In this document: piece by piece, positions 34,501 through 44,516 of the stretch
How positions within the stretch are numbered: the first letter of the stretch is position 1
Layout: every line of letters starts with the position of its first letter
Assembly: GCA_963931925.1 (NCBI GenBank)
Contig: OZ007582.1
Span: 28,324,514-28,388,513 of the forward strand
Length of the DNA: 64,000 nucleotides
Direction of reading: 5' to 3'
DNA from: Onchidella celtica
Taxonomy: Eukaryota; Mollusca; Gastropoda; Systellommatophora; Onchidiidae
The notes under the pieces: model-generated
Told to the model about the DNA's origin: nothing
The model's input: the letters and a program-made list of their open reading frames with translations, nothing else
Databases searched by the model: none
Program-made: the position numbers and the translations under genes

Positions 34501-37393
34501 TTTTACGTAAAACTGTGCTCGTCTCTCGGTCAAATGTCGGGTTCTTAGGCGGATTTTTCGTTTCAGAGCAGGTTCTGACGCATGTAAATTACAGTGAAAA
34601 AATTCGGTTTCGCGGCAACAGCGGGTTCTAAGGCAGCGAGTTCTTCGACGGAGACTACTGTACTTTGAATAGTTCATTAAATGACTCCATACTTTGTGCT
34701 CACTTTGTAACATACAAAAATATTGACACTAGAATTGAGCACTTCTACCCAAACTAAAAAAACCCCACATGCTGAAAAGAGGTTGACCTCTTCACCTAGG
34801 ATCCAATTTCTGGTACAAAGGCCATGGCAAGAGAGGTGATATCTCCCGGAAAGTAACAAGTTATGAGAATGCCGGCAATCCGAACCACCATGTTGGTTGT
34901 TCTGATGTCCCTTTTCGAGATATTTTTGGCCAGGTCATGTTCTCCCGTGCTTTTCATCCGCCACTCAGTCTGTTGTCTCAGTTTCACCACCAACACCACT
35001 GTGAAAACGGTAAGGTCTGGAAAAGCATACCTAGGAGGGCATGCATAACGAAACTTATGACTTGCATTTGTCCCCTGTTCTCTTTGAAAGCTAATGCCAG
35101 TAAAGTTCGGTTTATCTCAGGAAAGAATCTCCAGTCAAGATATACAGCAGTGTATTCGGATTTGAATGAGATCGTGTTGATGAAGTATATGACGCATATC
35201 AGACCTGTGGTCCTCCCGGTTGTGACAATGTGTTTAACTTTCAGGGGTAGGACAATACACAAACACCTCTATAGTGTGAAATAGCCTGTGATTCCACAGA
35301 CAATATAGTTAAAATGGGCATGTGGCCAGGATATGGTCAGATACTGAATCTTTGGGCTATAGAACGGAAGGTCAGAGCTCACCACCAAATATTCGTCCTC
35401 TGTAGTGTTACCATGCTAAACAAATCAGAGATGGCCAACGTGAAGAAGCTGATATTCTTTGTGGTGTCGGGACCTTGACTGGTGTAGAAGATGGTAATGC
35501 TGATAATATTGGTGATGATGCCCATCATGCAAACAGTGCCAGAAAGAAATACGTAGTCAATAGTATCTGGGACGACCCTCAGTTCATCACTGACCACCCC
35601 ACATGAACACAGGTCGGCCTGGTCGGTCGGTCCAGAAATTGCGGTTAATATTCGTTGATGTATTTTGTCGAGACATGGTTTATTTGCTGAGTTGCTCCTT
35701 ACAGCATTGCGATCTCAGTTATATTTCCTCCAAATTTTCTTTGAATGTTCCTGAACCTTGTACCTCATAGGAACTCTGTGAAGCAGCATCTGGAGAAATG
35801 AATGCAGAAAGTCAATAAAAAAGCGAAGATAACGAACTCAGCTGGCACAACTACGTTAATGAGAATACATAGAATTGACTTCATGTTTGCTCATAGAAAT
35901 ATTGAGTTGAAAGTTGGTGCTCATACATAAGAAAATCATACCTGTTAATACACAAAAGCTTTATAATTTTATGCTTGCCATGAGTTTTTAATACCAGTTT
36001 AGGCCTATCTCCAGACAAAGTGGGTGTCCCTTGTGCAGAGTATTAAAGCCCTCTGACAGGGCAGTTGCGCTGCACTATTTTATCATAATTATCTGAGCCC
36101 AAAGTCTGTGGTTTGAGAGATTGTGAAGAAGTTCCCTCAAAACAGACTGTGTACGCCCCTAAAACTGACCTACTCTGGTTGACACCCCTGCTGACCCATA
36201 GAATTTTCGATATGTGAATTGAGCTGAATCCTTGAAGACTTGCTACTAACAGGATAAATATGTATAAACTGATAGTGATAGGTTGTAGCAACAAAAAGTA
36301 GATACCAAAATTAGGAAAATAAAAGGAAGTAAGTTTTTTCCCTTGAATTGTGCCACGTTTCAAGCGGTACAAATTTGGTTATTTATTATTGTGACAGAGA
36401 GAATGCCTTCATCAGACTGTTCCAAATCATTTCTCCAAGGATAGTCTAGAAATTGCTATGCTCACCATTGAGAAACTGCAGTTAATTCTTTATTTACCAG
36501 CGACATGGGAATTTGGAAATTGCAGTTTATTTGTGTAATTTTTCCAATAAGCTGCTTGGAGAAGTGGATAAATTATGTTTGTATAGTTGATAAATATTTT
36601 ATGTTTCCATTTAATGAGTATATGTGGAAATTTCACTGTCACAAGCAGCTCATTCTGGACAGCTTGTGGCAGACAATTTTGCTATAAATGTGTGATGTTC
36701 CTTTGTTTGCTCTCTCTCTCTCTCCAAGTTTTAAAAATTATAAAGTTAATTTTCGTGTCAACTAATATGACTGCAACCCTTTTGTATGGAGCCATTGTGT
36801 TCATAAAGGTTTCAGGCAATCTTTTAAGAATGTGTTATCAGAGCACAGTACAAATTACAGTGAACTTTTTTTTTTGTTCGCTTTGATAAGCCTAGTGCAG
36901 AGGAGACTGTCTTTGACAGGCATTCAGTTTGATAATTAATTATAAGGGGGCAGGGTGGATAGAAAAAGAGAGATTGGGGAGAGGGAGAATACAACGCTAA
37001 TCAAAACAATACAAGGAGAGTACGGGTGAGTAGAGTTCCATTTTCTGTCCTTGGCACGTGAAGTCACGGGTTCTCTACTAATTTTCTAAATATGAAAATG
37101 ATCTCAAGGCCTTAACTCTTTCAGGACATCAGTGATAGGGGCTTCGATCAAGTCTGGGCGTAGTTAAAAGCCATATTTCATTATAGAAAAAGACCCTTCA
37201 GGTTCATTCAAAGGAGTAGTGCATTATTTGATTCATTGATAAATGTTTTTTGGCAGCAATCCTGGACAAAGATGGAGATCCCAGCTGGGTACCAACCACC
37301 CTTGTAGAGGTGACAGATGAAAGAATAGACCATTACTTCTCTCCCTTGGTTGACCCAAAGCAAGAACTTGTCTTGACAGATATTTTATCTTGA
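22459..37393 (+). CDS. HIBCH: 3-hydroxyisobutyryl-CoA hydrolase, mitochondrial (12 coding exons)
   Basis: Hydrolyses 3-hydroxyisobutyryl-CoA in the mitochondrial matrix during valine breakdown. Exons read: 22459-22508, 23679-23847, 24222-24306 (or -24310), 25358-25418 (or -25404), 25994-26055 (or from 25996), 26616-26668, 27658-27736, 28857-29002, 30689-30778, 31560-31715, 33101-33239, 37257-37393. All junctions are GT/AG and keep phase, giving 404 or 408 residues against 386 in human. Crotonase-fold signatures: [12 protein letters not shown] (exon 2), [10 protein letters not shown] (3), FFYEEF (5), GMTFGG (6), MPECAIG (7) joined to [11 protein letters not shown] (8), EYRLTQR and DFHEG (11). 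The Glu of the EE pair, the Gly of FGG, and the Glu and Asp of MPE...FPD, known substrate-binding or catalytic positions in the human enzyme, are all kept. The exon 3-5 joints are uncertain. Confidence 0.9.
22721..22972 (-). mobile_element. tRNA-derived SINE in HIBCH intron 1 (antisense)
   Basis: On the minus strand box A is TGGTCTACAGC and box B is GGTTCGATGCC, and the body matches the SINEs at 6773 and 58228 at lower identity. It is older than those copies. A poly-G run (about 22677-22686) sits beyond its far end. Confidence 0.75.
24222..26055 (+). CDS. HIBCH: HIBCH exons 3-5: ambiguous splice joints
   Basis: Two phase-consistent solutions exist. A: donors at 24307 (GTAAGT) and 25419 (GTTATA), acceptor at 25993; exon 4 then reads [13 protein letters not shown] and so on, unlike the family. 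B: donors at 24311 (GTGTAA) and 25405 (GTCCAA), acceptor at 25995; exon 4 then reads [15 protein letters not shown], which resembles the family sequence after GGDIR but uses weak donors. I favour B on protein content and A on splice strength. The tandem TAGAG acceptor of exon 5 makes both possible. Confidence 0.55.
24715..24885 (+). repeat. Probable dispersed-element fragment in HIBCH intron 3
   Basis: The stretch with GTCTCTACCCTTTGACCTGT, then catagctctcagg and a GACACGC...CGACGAGG stretch, resembles a widespread non-LTR element remnant seen across animal genomes. Recognition is from memory of the sequence style, with no copy in this window to compare. Confidence 0.3.
26740..26885. repeat. 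CT- and GT-rich microsatellite in HIBCH intron 6
   Basis: Interrupted (CT)n followed by (GT)n-like and GTGAGTGA sequence. Confidence 0.6.
27658..29002 (+). CDS. HIBCH: HIBCH exons 7-8: active-site region
   Basis: Exon 7 (27658-27736) ends inside the Gly codon of MPECAIG and exon 8 (28857-29002) completes it and continues [14 protein letters not shown]. The Glu of MPE and the Asp of FPD, spaced eight residues as in human HIBCH, fall on either side of an 1120-bp intron. The only change in the motif is Thr to Cys after the Glu. Confidence 0.92.
28068..28308. mobile_element. piggyBac-type MITE in HIBCH intron 7
   Basis: Flanked by TTAA on both sides (28064-28067 and 28309-28312), with inverted ends CTCTTTCAGGACG and CATCCTGAAAGAG. 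TTAA duplication is the piggyBac hallmark. No reading frame inside. A partial copy of one end lies at 37114-37170. Confidence 0.75.
28454..28652. mobile_element. Small foldback element in HIBCH intron 7
   Basis: A 22-bp perfect inverted repeat (28513-28534 against 28579-28600, tggcaaaaagaaaaagttg...). Outer inverted ends are near 28454-28482 (accacagaaaattagtgggg) and 28621-28650 (CCCCACAGTTTTTCTGTGG). It shares arms and right end with the larger foldback at 29479-30021. Confidence 0.65.
29479..30021. mobile_element. Large foldback (palindromic) element in HIBCH intron 8
   Basis: Left arm 29478-29713 and right arm 29729-29963 are reverse complements with essentially one difference (a 9-base against an 8-base homopolymer), around a 15-base loop. 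The right side continues through CCCCACAGTTTTTCTG to about 30021. A 15-bp direct repeat, TATATTTTCTGGAGT, flanks it (29464-29478 and 30022-30036) and looks like a target duplication. The arms match the small foldback in intron 7, so it is a family. Transcribed in the HIBCH pre-mRNA it would form a long RNA hairpin. Confidence 0.8.
30301..30688 (+). repeat. Three tandem units of 121-125 bp ending at HIBCH exon 9
   Basis: Units start at 30301, 30426 and 30547, each opening AACTGAAATATACCAATTGTG or a close variant, followed by a tgatgatttcag-like string. The last unit runs into CCACAATTTCAG, the true acceptor of exon 9, so acceptor-like TTTCAG strings recur upstream at the unit spacing. Confidence 0.75.
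31750..31937. mobile_element. MITE with imperfect inverted repeats, HIBCH intron 10
   Basis: Inverted halves share gatttTGATc near the ends and AGTTGGATGGTGA... against TGATGTCACCATCCAACT inside. A better preserved copy is at 56182-56381. Superfamily not assigned. Confidence 0.5.
33627..33705 (+). repeat. Tandem duplication of about 37 bp, T-rich
   Basis: The stretch TTTTTTGTTTGGGATAATCT with its upstream T/G tract occurs twice in a row in HIBCH intron 11. Confidence 0.7.
33862..34660. mobile_element. Non-autonomous Tigger/pogo-type element, HIBCH intron 11
   Basis: TIRs CAGTAGTCTCCGTCTAAGAA and its near complement at 34641-34660, with TA on both outer sides (33860-33861 and 34661-34662). 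Inside each end are extra copies of GGGTTCTTAGGCGG-like motifs, the subterminal repeat pattern also seen in the 57.5-60.7 kb Tigger element. There is no recognisable transposase in its 799 bp. Confidence 0.75.
34677..35600 (-). pseudogene. Class A GPCR (chemosensory-type) pseudogene
   Basis: Read on the minus strand, pieces of a seven-helix receptor follow in order: TM1-2 ([24 protein letters not shown]) at 35597-35400; TM3 with a [14 protein letters not shown] segment at 35330-35230; TM4-5 at 35240-34985; cytoplasmic loop 3 and TM6 ([15 protein letters not shown]) at 34999-34800; TM7 ([18 protein letters not shown]) at 34790-34680. They lie in different frames, with at least three frameshifts, and an in-frame TAG sits where the segment before CLC is normally Glu-Arg. 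The style matches large receptor families of gastropods, which are intronless; that assignment is inference. It lies inside HIBCH intron 11 on the opposite strand. Confidence 0.75.
37114..37170. mobile_element. Fragment of the piggyBac-type MITE
   Basis: TTAACTCTTTCAGGAC followed by about 40 bases matching the inverted right end of the MITE at 28068-28308. The other end is missing. Confidence 0.5.
37257..37393 (+). CDS. HIBCH: HIBCH exon 12 (last coding exon)
   Basis: Completes the Ala codon split after exon 11 and reads [13 protein letters not shown]...DHYFSPL to the stop TGA at 37391-37393. This corresponds to the human C-terminus (LIDKD...W.P). It lies after a 4-kb intron carrying the receptor pseudogene and transposon. 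Confidence 0.9.
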
Positions 37394-39838
37394 GGAGAAT
37401 CTACAACTTCAAGCTCAGGAATACAGTGCTTTCAGATGTATAAATTTATGTGTATCTTTTAAATGTAGGAAATGATTAAGGAGCTGCTAATTTTTTTTCC
37501 GAGAATATATGTTGTACATCTTCCATCTATTATTAGAAACGAACAAATCAAATCAAAACTGAAATAGGAACAAAACTGTTATGGAAAGCTCAGGGGAAGG
37601 AAATATTTCAGTGACAGCGTGAGCAGATATTGAAAAACTAGTTCTTTGTCCCGTAAAGAACCAGCCTAATTGTATTAACAAAAGCTGTTCAAACTGAGAT
37701 TCCAGTTACAGTTTTCATTGGAATTTGCAGGTCGTTCCAGAGTAGAATAACAGCCCTTGGGCAGTTCTGGTAACTTTCATAAGAATACTTTGTTGTGCAA
37801 TAGTTTTTAACTTTGACAAGGATGTTACCAAATAATATCAGGAACTTTAGGTAGTTGTCATTGTGGCAGTGCACTTCACAGGTCAGCATTGCAACCCCCA
37901 CAGTTTTTCTGTGGTTTTTATAACAGGTTGACATTACAGACCTCTGCAATCCAACAGTGCAAACAAGACATTATTGCTCAGCATGTTCCACAACTTTTCA
38001 ACCCTGAAGAAATTCAGTGTGCTTGGAAGTTTATTTCTCAAGAGCTGTAGCTGATCAGTTTTTGTGCCAACAACTCAGTTATAAAAAACAGTTTTGTGCC
38101 TGTTTTGGATTTTGTTTGCACGGTGATTTTTTGGAAAGCTTTATGACTACTAGGCTTGGGGGGTAGGGCTGGTTTATATTTAGTAAGGTACTGGTTTTAC
38201 TTCAGCTAATTGGCCACAGTAAACTGTTTCATTGGCAACATGGCCACACTAACAGTTTGAGGAATTGGCGCAACCTTGTAACAAATCTCCTGCTCTGAGC
38301 ATTCTGGTTACATTGCCCAAATAGCTTCTATCTGAATATTACTACTGTATTGTTTTGCTGTGTCATTAGAAATGCTAATTTTAACCTTACATGTATACTC
38401 GACACAAGGATTTTTATGCTTTGGCTGGTTGTAAGAGGTAAATTTTTCAAAATCATATGGTTTGATCCAGATTTTTTAGGTGTCTGTTGTATATATATAT
38501 AAAAAAAATGGATGAGTTTACTAAATAGTTTGTTGAGATGAGAGCATACACTATACAGCTGTTGTGTTGTTTATTTAAATTTTCTCTGTCTCCTGAAAGG
38601 ATTTTGGCATTTTTTTAATTGGCCTGTTTCTGTGAGGTTGTTGTGGTTTATCTATGTTTATGGTTATTTATCTTTACATTTTGTGTTCTGCGTTTGTTTA
38701 GTATTTGGTGTGTTTGCCATAAATTGTGTCACTGAGAGAGATTTGATAATCTGTGAGTATTGCAAATTAATATTTACATAGTTCATTTTGCTTATAGCTC
38801 AATATGTTTTATGTCCTTGAATTTGATTTTGACATTGCATTGGCATTTTGTGTCCACTGCAAAGTTGTGTTTGTGTCTGTTAAAGATAAGGGGCAGTAAG
38901 TGGTTTTATCCAGTTTTACAGAAAATGATTTTTGTGGTGAGGATTTAATTTCTTCTTCATGAGGCTATGACCAGGGATCATGGGCTTTGGCAAACTCATG
39001 GATTCTGAGGTTGTCACTATTTCTGTGGCTCGCTGTGTATCACTGTAAAGACGAGTTGGCTCGCTAACTCGGTGAATACGTAGATGTGACTATTAAAGTT
39101 GAATTTCGATTGCCAGGATGTAACCAGAGGCACAGAATGAAATTTCCTGTCATACTTTTTAATTCTACTGGAAGAAAATGCGTCTTTTTATTTCCCCGGC
39201 TCAAAATGTCAGAACACTTTCTTCTGTTCAGCTCAGTCGTGGCTCAAAACCAACGAATGTATTAAAATATAGCAAACTTCAAGACCTTTTGAAATATGCC
39301 CTCATACATCTTTTCGTCTTTCAGTGCATGATACTGTATTTTGTAGAATTTAAGACGGTGGTTAAAAAGCTTTTTATGATTACATTGGAGGCTTTACTTC
39401 CCTTAAATATGATAAAAAAAACATACATGTTTATATAATAATTCTGTGACCCTTCAGGTCACCCTTTGAAAGATTTACATTTTCTGGCCCGGCCCAAGCA
39501 TTCATTCCAAAAGCAATAAAAGAAAAACATCTATGTTCTGAGATTACATGAGAAAAGCATAAAAGCACCACCTGTTGAAAAAGCACTACTTCAGACTGAA
39601 AGGACCTACCCAAAAAATTAGGTTGGTATCAGTACAGTTTTGAGTTTGATAGTGGAGAAAGCTGGTCGACACTATAATGATCATATTGTACTAGGATGAA
39701 GTAAGACGATAAGCAGAAATATAAGAGAATGACAGGACAGAAGGAAACAGTACCAGAAGCAGTATCACCGGGTATGGCTGCAGAGACAGCCGCATATTTG
39801 AGGGTACAAATATATAAACAGATTGAGAATTCAGTAGT
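37394..39838 (+). other. HIBCH 3' untranslated region and downstream DNA
   Basis: No further coding sequence. No strong polyadenylation signal close to the stop; an AATAAA at 39515-39520 is possible but distant. A copy of CCCCACAGTTTTTCTGTGG, the foldback end motif, is at about 37897-37915. Confidence 0.4.
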
Positions 39839-39846
39839 TTACAGGT

Positions 39847-40167
39847 CAGTGTCTCTCGACCTTTTTTGTCCCAAGCCCCATTTCAGTTTTTTTTTAAAAA
39901 TGTGTATCCCACCATGATTGGACCAAAAACACATATCACTGGCCAGGTTGCGCATATCCATTAAAATCATGTATCAGTTAACTTTGATGTTTTAATCTGA
40001 GCTAAACAAGGAAACCACCAACACAACATTATCAAACAAAAGTTTATGTATACACAGTTAAGTTAAAATTCCATGAAATTAAGATTTCAATGAAAAATCC
40101 CCGCACCACCGTTCTGAAGCCCCATGCCCACCAAAATATTTGACATGCCCCACATTGAGAAATACTG
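39847..40167. mobile_element. hAT-type MITE
   Basis: Left end CAGTGTCTCTCGACC, right end the inverted ATTGAGAAATACTG. The flanking 8-mers ttacaggt and atacagat match at 6 of 8, an aged 8-bp duplication. Different in sequence from the hAT MITE at 210-626. Confidence 0.5.
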
Positions 40168-40738
40168 ATACAGATATAGCCATAGCCTAGTGCTGCTGAG
40201 CTGCAAGGCACAGATGGAATCAAGTGGTTTTCAGAATTTGTCACTTTGAGCCATAAATGACAGAACAATTCAGTGATGATATTATCAGTGACAATGTGCG
40301 TTATTTTCTTGCCTAAGATTCTTAAACATGCTGTAGTTATGAGTAAGCCGTTTTTTATTCGTAATTCAGTTAACCTTTTCACATCACCCCATGCTGCAAC
40401 TGAGCAACCACCTTATAGCTGATCAATGCGCTCAGAGCTGTCTCAATGCATGGGCAGTTGCCCACAAGCCCCTGGGGCATAGGGGGCCCCATGCATTCAA
40501 TTTATGAATAGTTGCGCAGGAAGCGGGCCGCAGCCTATTGCTTTGCCCAGGGGCCCATAATGGCATTAAGACAGCCGTGCATAAGCTGCACGCTACAAAT
40601 TAAGTGACTTTTTGACCAACCTTTCACTATGCAATGCTCAAAGCCTGAGTTTGTGGAGTTTTGCATTACGCACTGTTTAATGTTTGTGTACAAAAGATAA
40701 TTATATGCACTGATACTGCTCACCATATTGTATCTTTA

Positions 40739-40964
40739 GGAGGGTATGTATTAACTATTATACTAAGCCAGGAACAGCATAGTCGGGCACACAAGAAGTG
40801 CACACCATAATTTCCAATATTTTCTTCTTAGTACATGTAAATCCAGGAAGACCCTGATGTACTAAGCTTGGTCAGACACAGTCACCGTCTGCCACTATTC
40901 TATTGGTGTACATTTTGCTGGCAGCAGCTGGCTGTGACATTCAGGACTTAGTATGATACTCCCC
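40739..40964. mobile_element. Long-TIR MITE family, copy 1
   Basis: Ends are diverged inverted repeats (ggagggtatgtattaac...; ...gtatgatactcccc). The inside matches copy 2 at 45611-45819 (TTGGTCAGACACAGTCA..., GTGTACATTTTGCTG). Confidence 0.55.
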
Positions 40965-41943
40965 TTATGGGAGATTTTATGTTGACTTTCAAACTGACCT
41001 CAGAATCATGCATCAATAGGGATTAATTACCATGACATAAAAGAATTGAGAGAGAAGGTGAAATACCATGAGCCGTGCGATGTGAAAAAGTTAATGACGA
41101 ATTTTTATGGATTTTCAAATACAGCGAACAAAACAAATTTTGTCAGTTCTTCTGAGTGAGTGACTTAATACATGTAGGATAGTGCAATTTTTTAGGGAGG
41201 TGTCTCTCAGCAGTTCGTGTGTGACTGTGATATTGGTAAGTAAAGTTAGGAATACTTAATATTCGTGAAATTTTTATTCCATATTTAATTTGTCACCAAT
41301 AAAGTTTCATTTAGAGAGCTCTGCCGCCCAAAGGAAAAAGGATGTAATCAACAGTATGGCCTATTTCTGCTATGTTGCCTTTGAGTACAGTCACATACAT
41401 GTACTTTGGTTTGCCACACTGAAAAGTACTATTTCAGTAACAGATACATCTATCTACCTTTGACATAAATGAATCATGATTCATAAGACAGTAAATTAGA
41501 AAAAGGCCATACTGAAAGTTACGTCATTTTTCATTTGGACGGCAGAGCTGTTCATTCTTGTCAGTATGTGAGTGAAGGATATTAGAATTGAAATAAAGCC
41601 AAAAAACTGGAAATTTATCAGTCAGGTTTTACTTCCAATGTAATATTAGTTTGTCATCTGCGGTGATTCATTTCTCAGTTGATTTGCGACAATATATTAA
41701 AAAATAGAAAGAGGCCACAAACAGTTGATCATTGATAATGATATTAATTCAATTTTGTTTTGCTCCTTACTTAATGTTATTTTTTCACGAGGAATATTTC
41801 AGAAAATTTCAAGTGAAAAATGGGTATATTAGTATTATTATGATGGATTCAAAGAAGAGTAAATTGCAACTGCTGTACATGGCCTGTCAAAATTTATACA
41901 CTTGTTCATTACCGGTGGGCAGTATTGATTTCACATATCATCA

Positions 41944-42010
41944 GTCGGCTGTTGGAACCTTGGTAAAACTATACACAAAGGTTAGTTTTAACAAGGTTCC
42001 AACAGCTGAC
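41944..42010. repeat. 27-bp inverted repeat (hairpin)
   Basis: 41944-41970 and 41984-42010 are reverse complements at 25 of 27 positions with a 13-base spacer. Possibly a tiny foldback element; no flanking duplication identified. Confidence 0.7.
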
Positions 42011-42289
42011 AGACTATGTTTTTGGCTTTTTTTAAAATTGTTTTTTTTTTTTACCTGGAATTGGAATATAGTCTTAATTGGCCAGCAACATTCTTTTAAT
42101 TGGAAATCATGGATTATGTATGTAGTATGAGAGTCAGTTGTGGAACTGAAAGACAAATTATTTCAGTTAATGTGTTATGATTTGTGAACTTCAGAACAGT
42201 TGATTCAGTTGTGAAATACTATACTGATGAAGATTTTACAAGACAGTCCTGTATTTCAGTTGCCAGGAGGGATATGGGAAATATTTTGT

Positions 42290-42310
42290 CCCCCCCCCCC
42301 CCCCCCCCCC
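42290..42310. repeat. 21-base poly-C tract
   Basis: Longest of many C or G runs in the window. Confidence 0.95.
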
Positions 42311-43022
42311 ACCCCCAAAACAACACCTCCCTGCTAAGTTTGAGGATAAAGACCAATCCAGTAAAGTGCATCAGTGATAACAGTGTGCACATTATACTAA
42401 TTAGTAATACTAGTTGGCCTGCCGACCAGGAGAATACACTGACGGGCATGTGATATGTAAATTTCTGACCGGCAATGTGTATAGAAAGGTGAGGAACAAA
42501 ACTTCTGATCATATTTTACATTCGCGACTCAAAACAGTCATAGATAAATAATACAAGACTTAGAATTTGTCCAAATTAGGCATGTCCACGCAATTTATTT
42601 GTGCAAAATTGAGGCAGTATACAGAATTTCATCTTTGGTCATGTAGTCATGAAGCTTTAGATGCTTACATGTTCATCCTCTAGCTCCGTTACAGTATGGT
42701 ACAGACTGCGATACCGATGAAGTGTTTCGTATTGAGTACATGTGCCCATTGGTCCATTTACAGTAGTAATATATACAAAAGCAATAGTTCATATACACAT
42801 TTGTTCAGGTAACGGCGTTCAGTGATTTAATGTTAATCCGGTGTACATTTCACTAAATTTGCAAGTAAATGTAGAGAATTGAAAACCAAACAAGTACTTA
42901 TTGACAAGTGAACTTCCTATTATACATACTTATCAAATTTTATATACAGCATTTATATTATGAATCAGTATATGAAGTTGATGGCTTTCGGTACTGAAGG
43001 AATGGATATTGTGACAAGGTGT

Positions 43023-43163
43023 TGAGATTTTTATTTTATGGAGGATCTTTGCCCTAGGCATTTGCACCTCTCGTTTCCTTGTTTCTAATTCTATTTTCTC
43101 GTTCTTGATTTAGTTGTTTCTGTTGTCCTGTTGTTGGCTTTCTAAGCCCTCAATAGGGCTTTC
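43023..43163 (-). mobile_element. Unnamed short retroposon with 16-bp target duplication
   Basis: Flanked by TATTGTGACAAGGTGT at 43007-43022 and again at 43164-43179. On the minus strand it begins GAAAGCCCTATTGAGGGC, runs through an A-rich middle to GTGCAAATGCCTAGGGC and a ccataaaataaaaatc tail. Related copies: 44398-44516 and 7158-7229. No coding capacity and no clear tRNA boxes. Confidence 0.7.
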
Positions 43164-43182
43164 TATTGTGACAAGGTGTCTA

Positions 43183-43530
43183 GGTATTATCATTATCATT
43201 ATTATTATTTTATATAGCGCATATTCATTTTTAAAATGCTCTATGCACTTTACAGAAGAAACCTGTCAACCACAGAACAGAATGGAGCGCCGGCGAAGCG
43301 CTCAACACACTACACTGCTTCTTTCTCTCTCCCTGTCTCGCTCACTCTCTCTCTCTATCTCAGAGCAAATCGTGACGCAGCCTGTTAGGCGCAGTACACA
43401 ACTCACAACAGAAATAATATTTGAATATTTATTAATAATAATATATATTTAATAATGAATAATAAATTTTGTTGTTGCTGGTGGGGGGATGATATGGATA
43501 AATTTTAATTTATTAATTTCAATTTTTGAA
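43183..43530 (-). mobile_element. SINE tail without tRNA head
   Basis: Shares with 57817-58230 the AT-rich body, a GA-rich segment, and the end reading (minus strand) TGTAAAGTGCATAGAGC then gcgctatataaaa and (ATT)n. That end resembles CR1/L2-type LINE tails. Confidence 0.65.
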
Positions 43531-43550
43531 AAGAAAATAAATCATATCTC

Positions 43551-43640
43551 TAAAAACTATGAGCACATGAGACTTCAATCATCAATTTCTCTGAAGTTGA
43601 TGGAAGAGAGTTACAACTATGTCATTCTTAGGGGACGCAA
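43551..43640 (+). repeat. Dispersed repeat shared with 7440-7545
   Basis: Both carry gacttcaatcatcaatttctc followed by gatgg/gacag...gagttacaac-like sequence and GTCATTCT. Family unknown. Confidence 0.5.
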
Positions 43641-44397
43641 TGCTGTTAGGCCAGGATAGTCTCGCGGGCAAGGGGGGGGACACTGATCCAAAAGAAAGGT
43701 CATAATGAATGTGAAAGTCCCAAAATTATGAAGGGAAGATACATGTATAAATAAACAGACATAGAATGTCAAAAGGTTAAAAAATTATCAGAAAAAGGGA
43801 ACAGAAACACAACAGCCACTATGAATCCCAAATGTCCTAAATTTACAAAAACAACTCTTATGATTTACCAGTTCTTTGTTGATGTACTCATTAACTAAAA
43901 AAGGAAAAAAAAAAAAAAGTACTTTTGCAATAACAAAAACAATAGATTAATGTATTATTTAAGGAGAGACACACGTATACTTAAGCACATTTGCCAAATG
44001 AAGGAAAAAAAAACAATTAACAATTATTTGTGTTTTTTTTTCTTTCTTGATTGGGATCAGCATTAATTTTCTCGAAAACTGTCCCTGGGATTTTATTTGA
44101 TCTTTTCTGAATGGCCAAATACTTCACACTAAACCTTACGGAACTGATTTTTCACTTGTTACAGGGGCCTGATTTCAAGTTTGCCTTTCTGCACTGTGTA
44201 AAAAATATTAAAAACAACTCAGCCATCACACAGTAACATAATTTCTTGTAGGCCTATTATGAAATGAAAATTAAGAAAAACCACAAAATCTAAGTCTAAG
44301 AAGCAACTTTTGGCAGGATTATGTAGGAATCTGAAGTTGCCGTCCGGTCGCATGGGACCCTATCACTGCCAAACGAGGTAACTTGGGGAGAAGTATT
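43641..44397. other. No recognisable feature
   Basis: AT-rich DNA without conserved reading frames. Confidence 0.4.
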
Positions 44398-44516
44398 AGG
44401 AGGATCTCAGCTCTGGGCATTTACCACGTCACTTTTTCTTGTGATTGTTCTTGCTGCTTCTTTTCTAGTTTTTGTTGTTGTCATCTCTGGCTTTCTTAGT
44501 CCTCAAAAGGGCTCTC
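44398..44516 (-). mobile_element. Unnamed short retroposon, second inverted copy
   Basis: On the minus strand GAGCCCTTTTGAGGACTAAG, then an A-rich stretch, then GGTAAATGCCCAGAGCTGAG and atcctcct, matching 43023-43163 in order and spacing. Confidence 0.6.
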
